From NCBI GenBank assembly GCA_964468125.1, contig CAYXVF010000185.1, forward strand, positions 1 through 6,320: 6,320 nt of DNA, in the 5' to 3' direction. The stretch is from CAYXVF01 sp964468125 (GTDB taxonomy: Bacteria > Myxococcota > XYA12-FULL-58-9 > CAYXVF01). Positions 6,308 through 6,320 of the stretch are shown in pieces (within the stretch, counting starts at the first letter, position 1; every line of letters starts with the position of its first letter). The position numbers and the translations under genes were made by a program. The notes under the pieces are model-generated. The model was not told the origin of the DNA, did not search any database, and saw only the letters and a program-made list of their open reading frames with translations.

Positions 6308-6320
6308 TTAGCCAACAGCA

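Overview
The window is GC-rich, densely coding DNA and most resembles a member of the Myxococcota (old Deltaproteobacteria). This placement is an inference. It rests on a PilZ-like domain of the kind multiplied in myxobacteria, fused to Hsp70, on a small STAS-like protein of a type common in that phylum, and on Glu-Pro/Pro-rich linkers. No rRNA, tRNA, CRISPR array, integrase, transposase or insertion sequence was found.

Layout. Positions 1-286 (minus) hold the N-terminal part of a small, probably exported protein that runs off the left edge. A 97-base divergent spacer (287-383) separates it from an unrecognised 265-residue protein (384-1181, plus). That gene overlaps tail to tail by 16 bases with a small STAS-like protein (1166-1564, minus). 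Upstream on the minus strand lie a PilZ-Hsp70 fusion (1632-3695) and a large TonB-dependent outer-membrane receptor (3773-6190). The right edge (6191-6320) carries a hexanucleotide repeat that encodes (Glu-Pro)9. It is open in the receptor's frame but has no start codon and is cut off by an in-frame stop at 6308-6310.

The receptor, the Hsp70 fusion and the STAS-like gene all point leftwards, with gaps of 77 and 67 bases, so they could be co-transcribed, but nothing proves it. The receptor would import an unknown substrate across the outer membrane, while the other two look cytoplasmic. No shared pathway can be read from the sequence.

The points most worth attention are the Hsp70 (N-terminal PilZ-like domain, long disordered insert, no helical lid), the receptor's missing signal peptide with a probable one-base frame break near 6300-6311, and the unrecognised plus-strand gene. 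The long plus-strand frame opposite the Hsp70 gene is judged to be a shadow.
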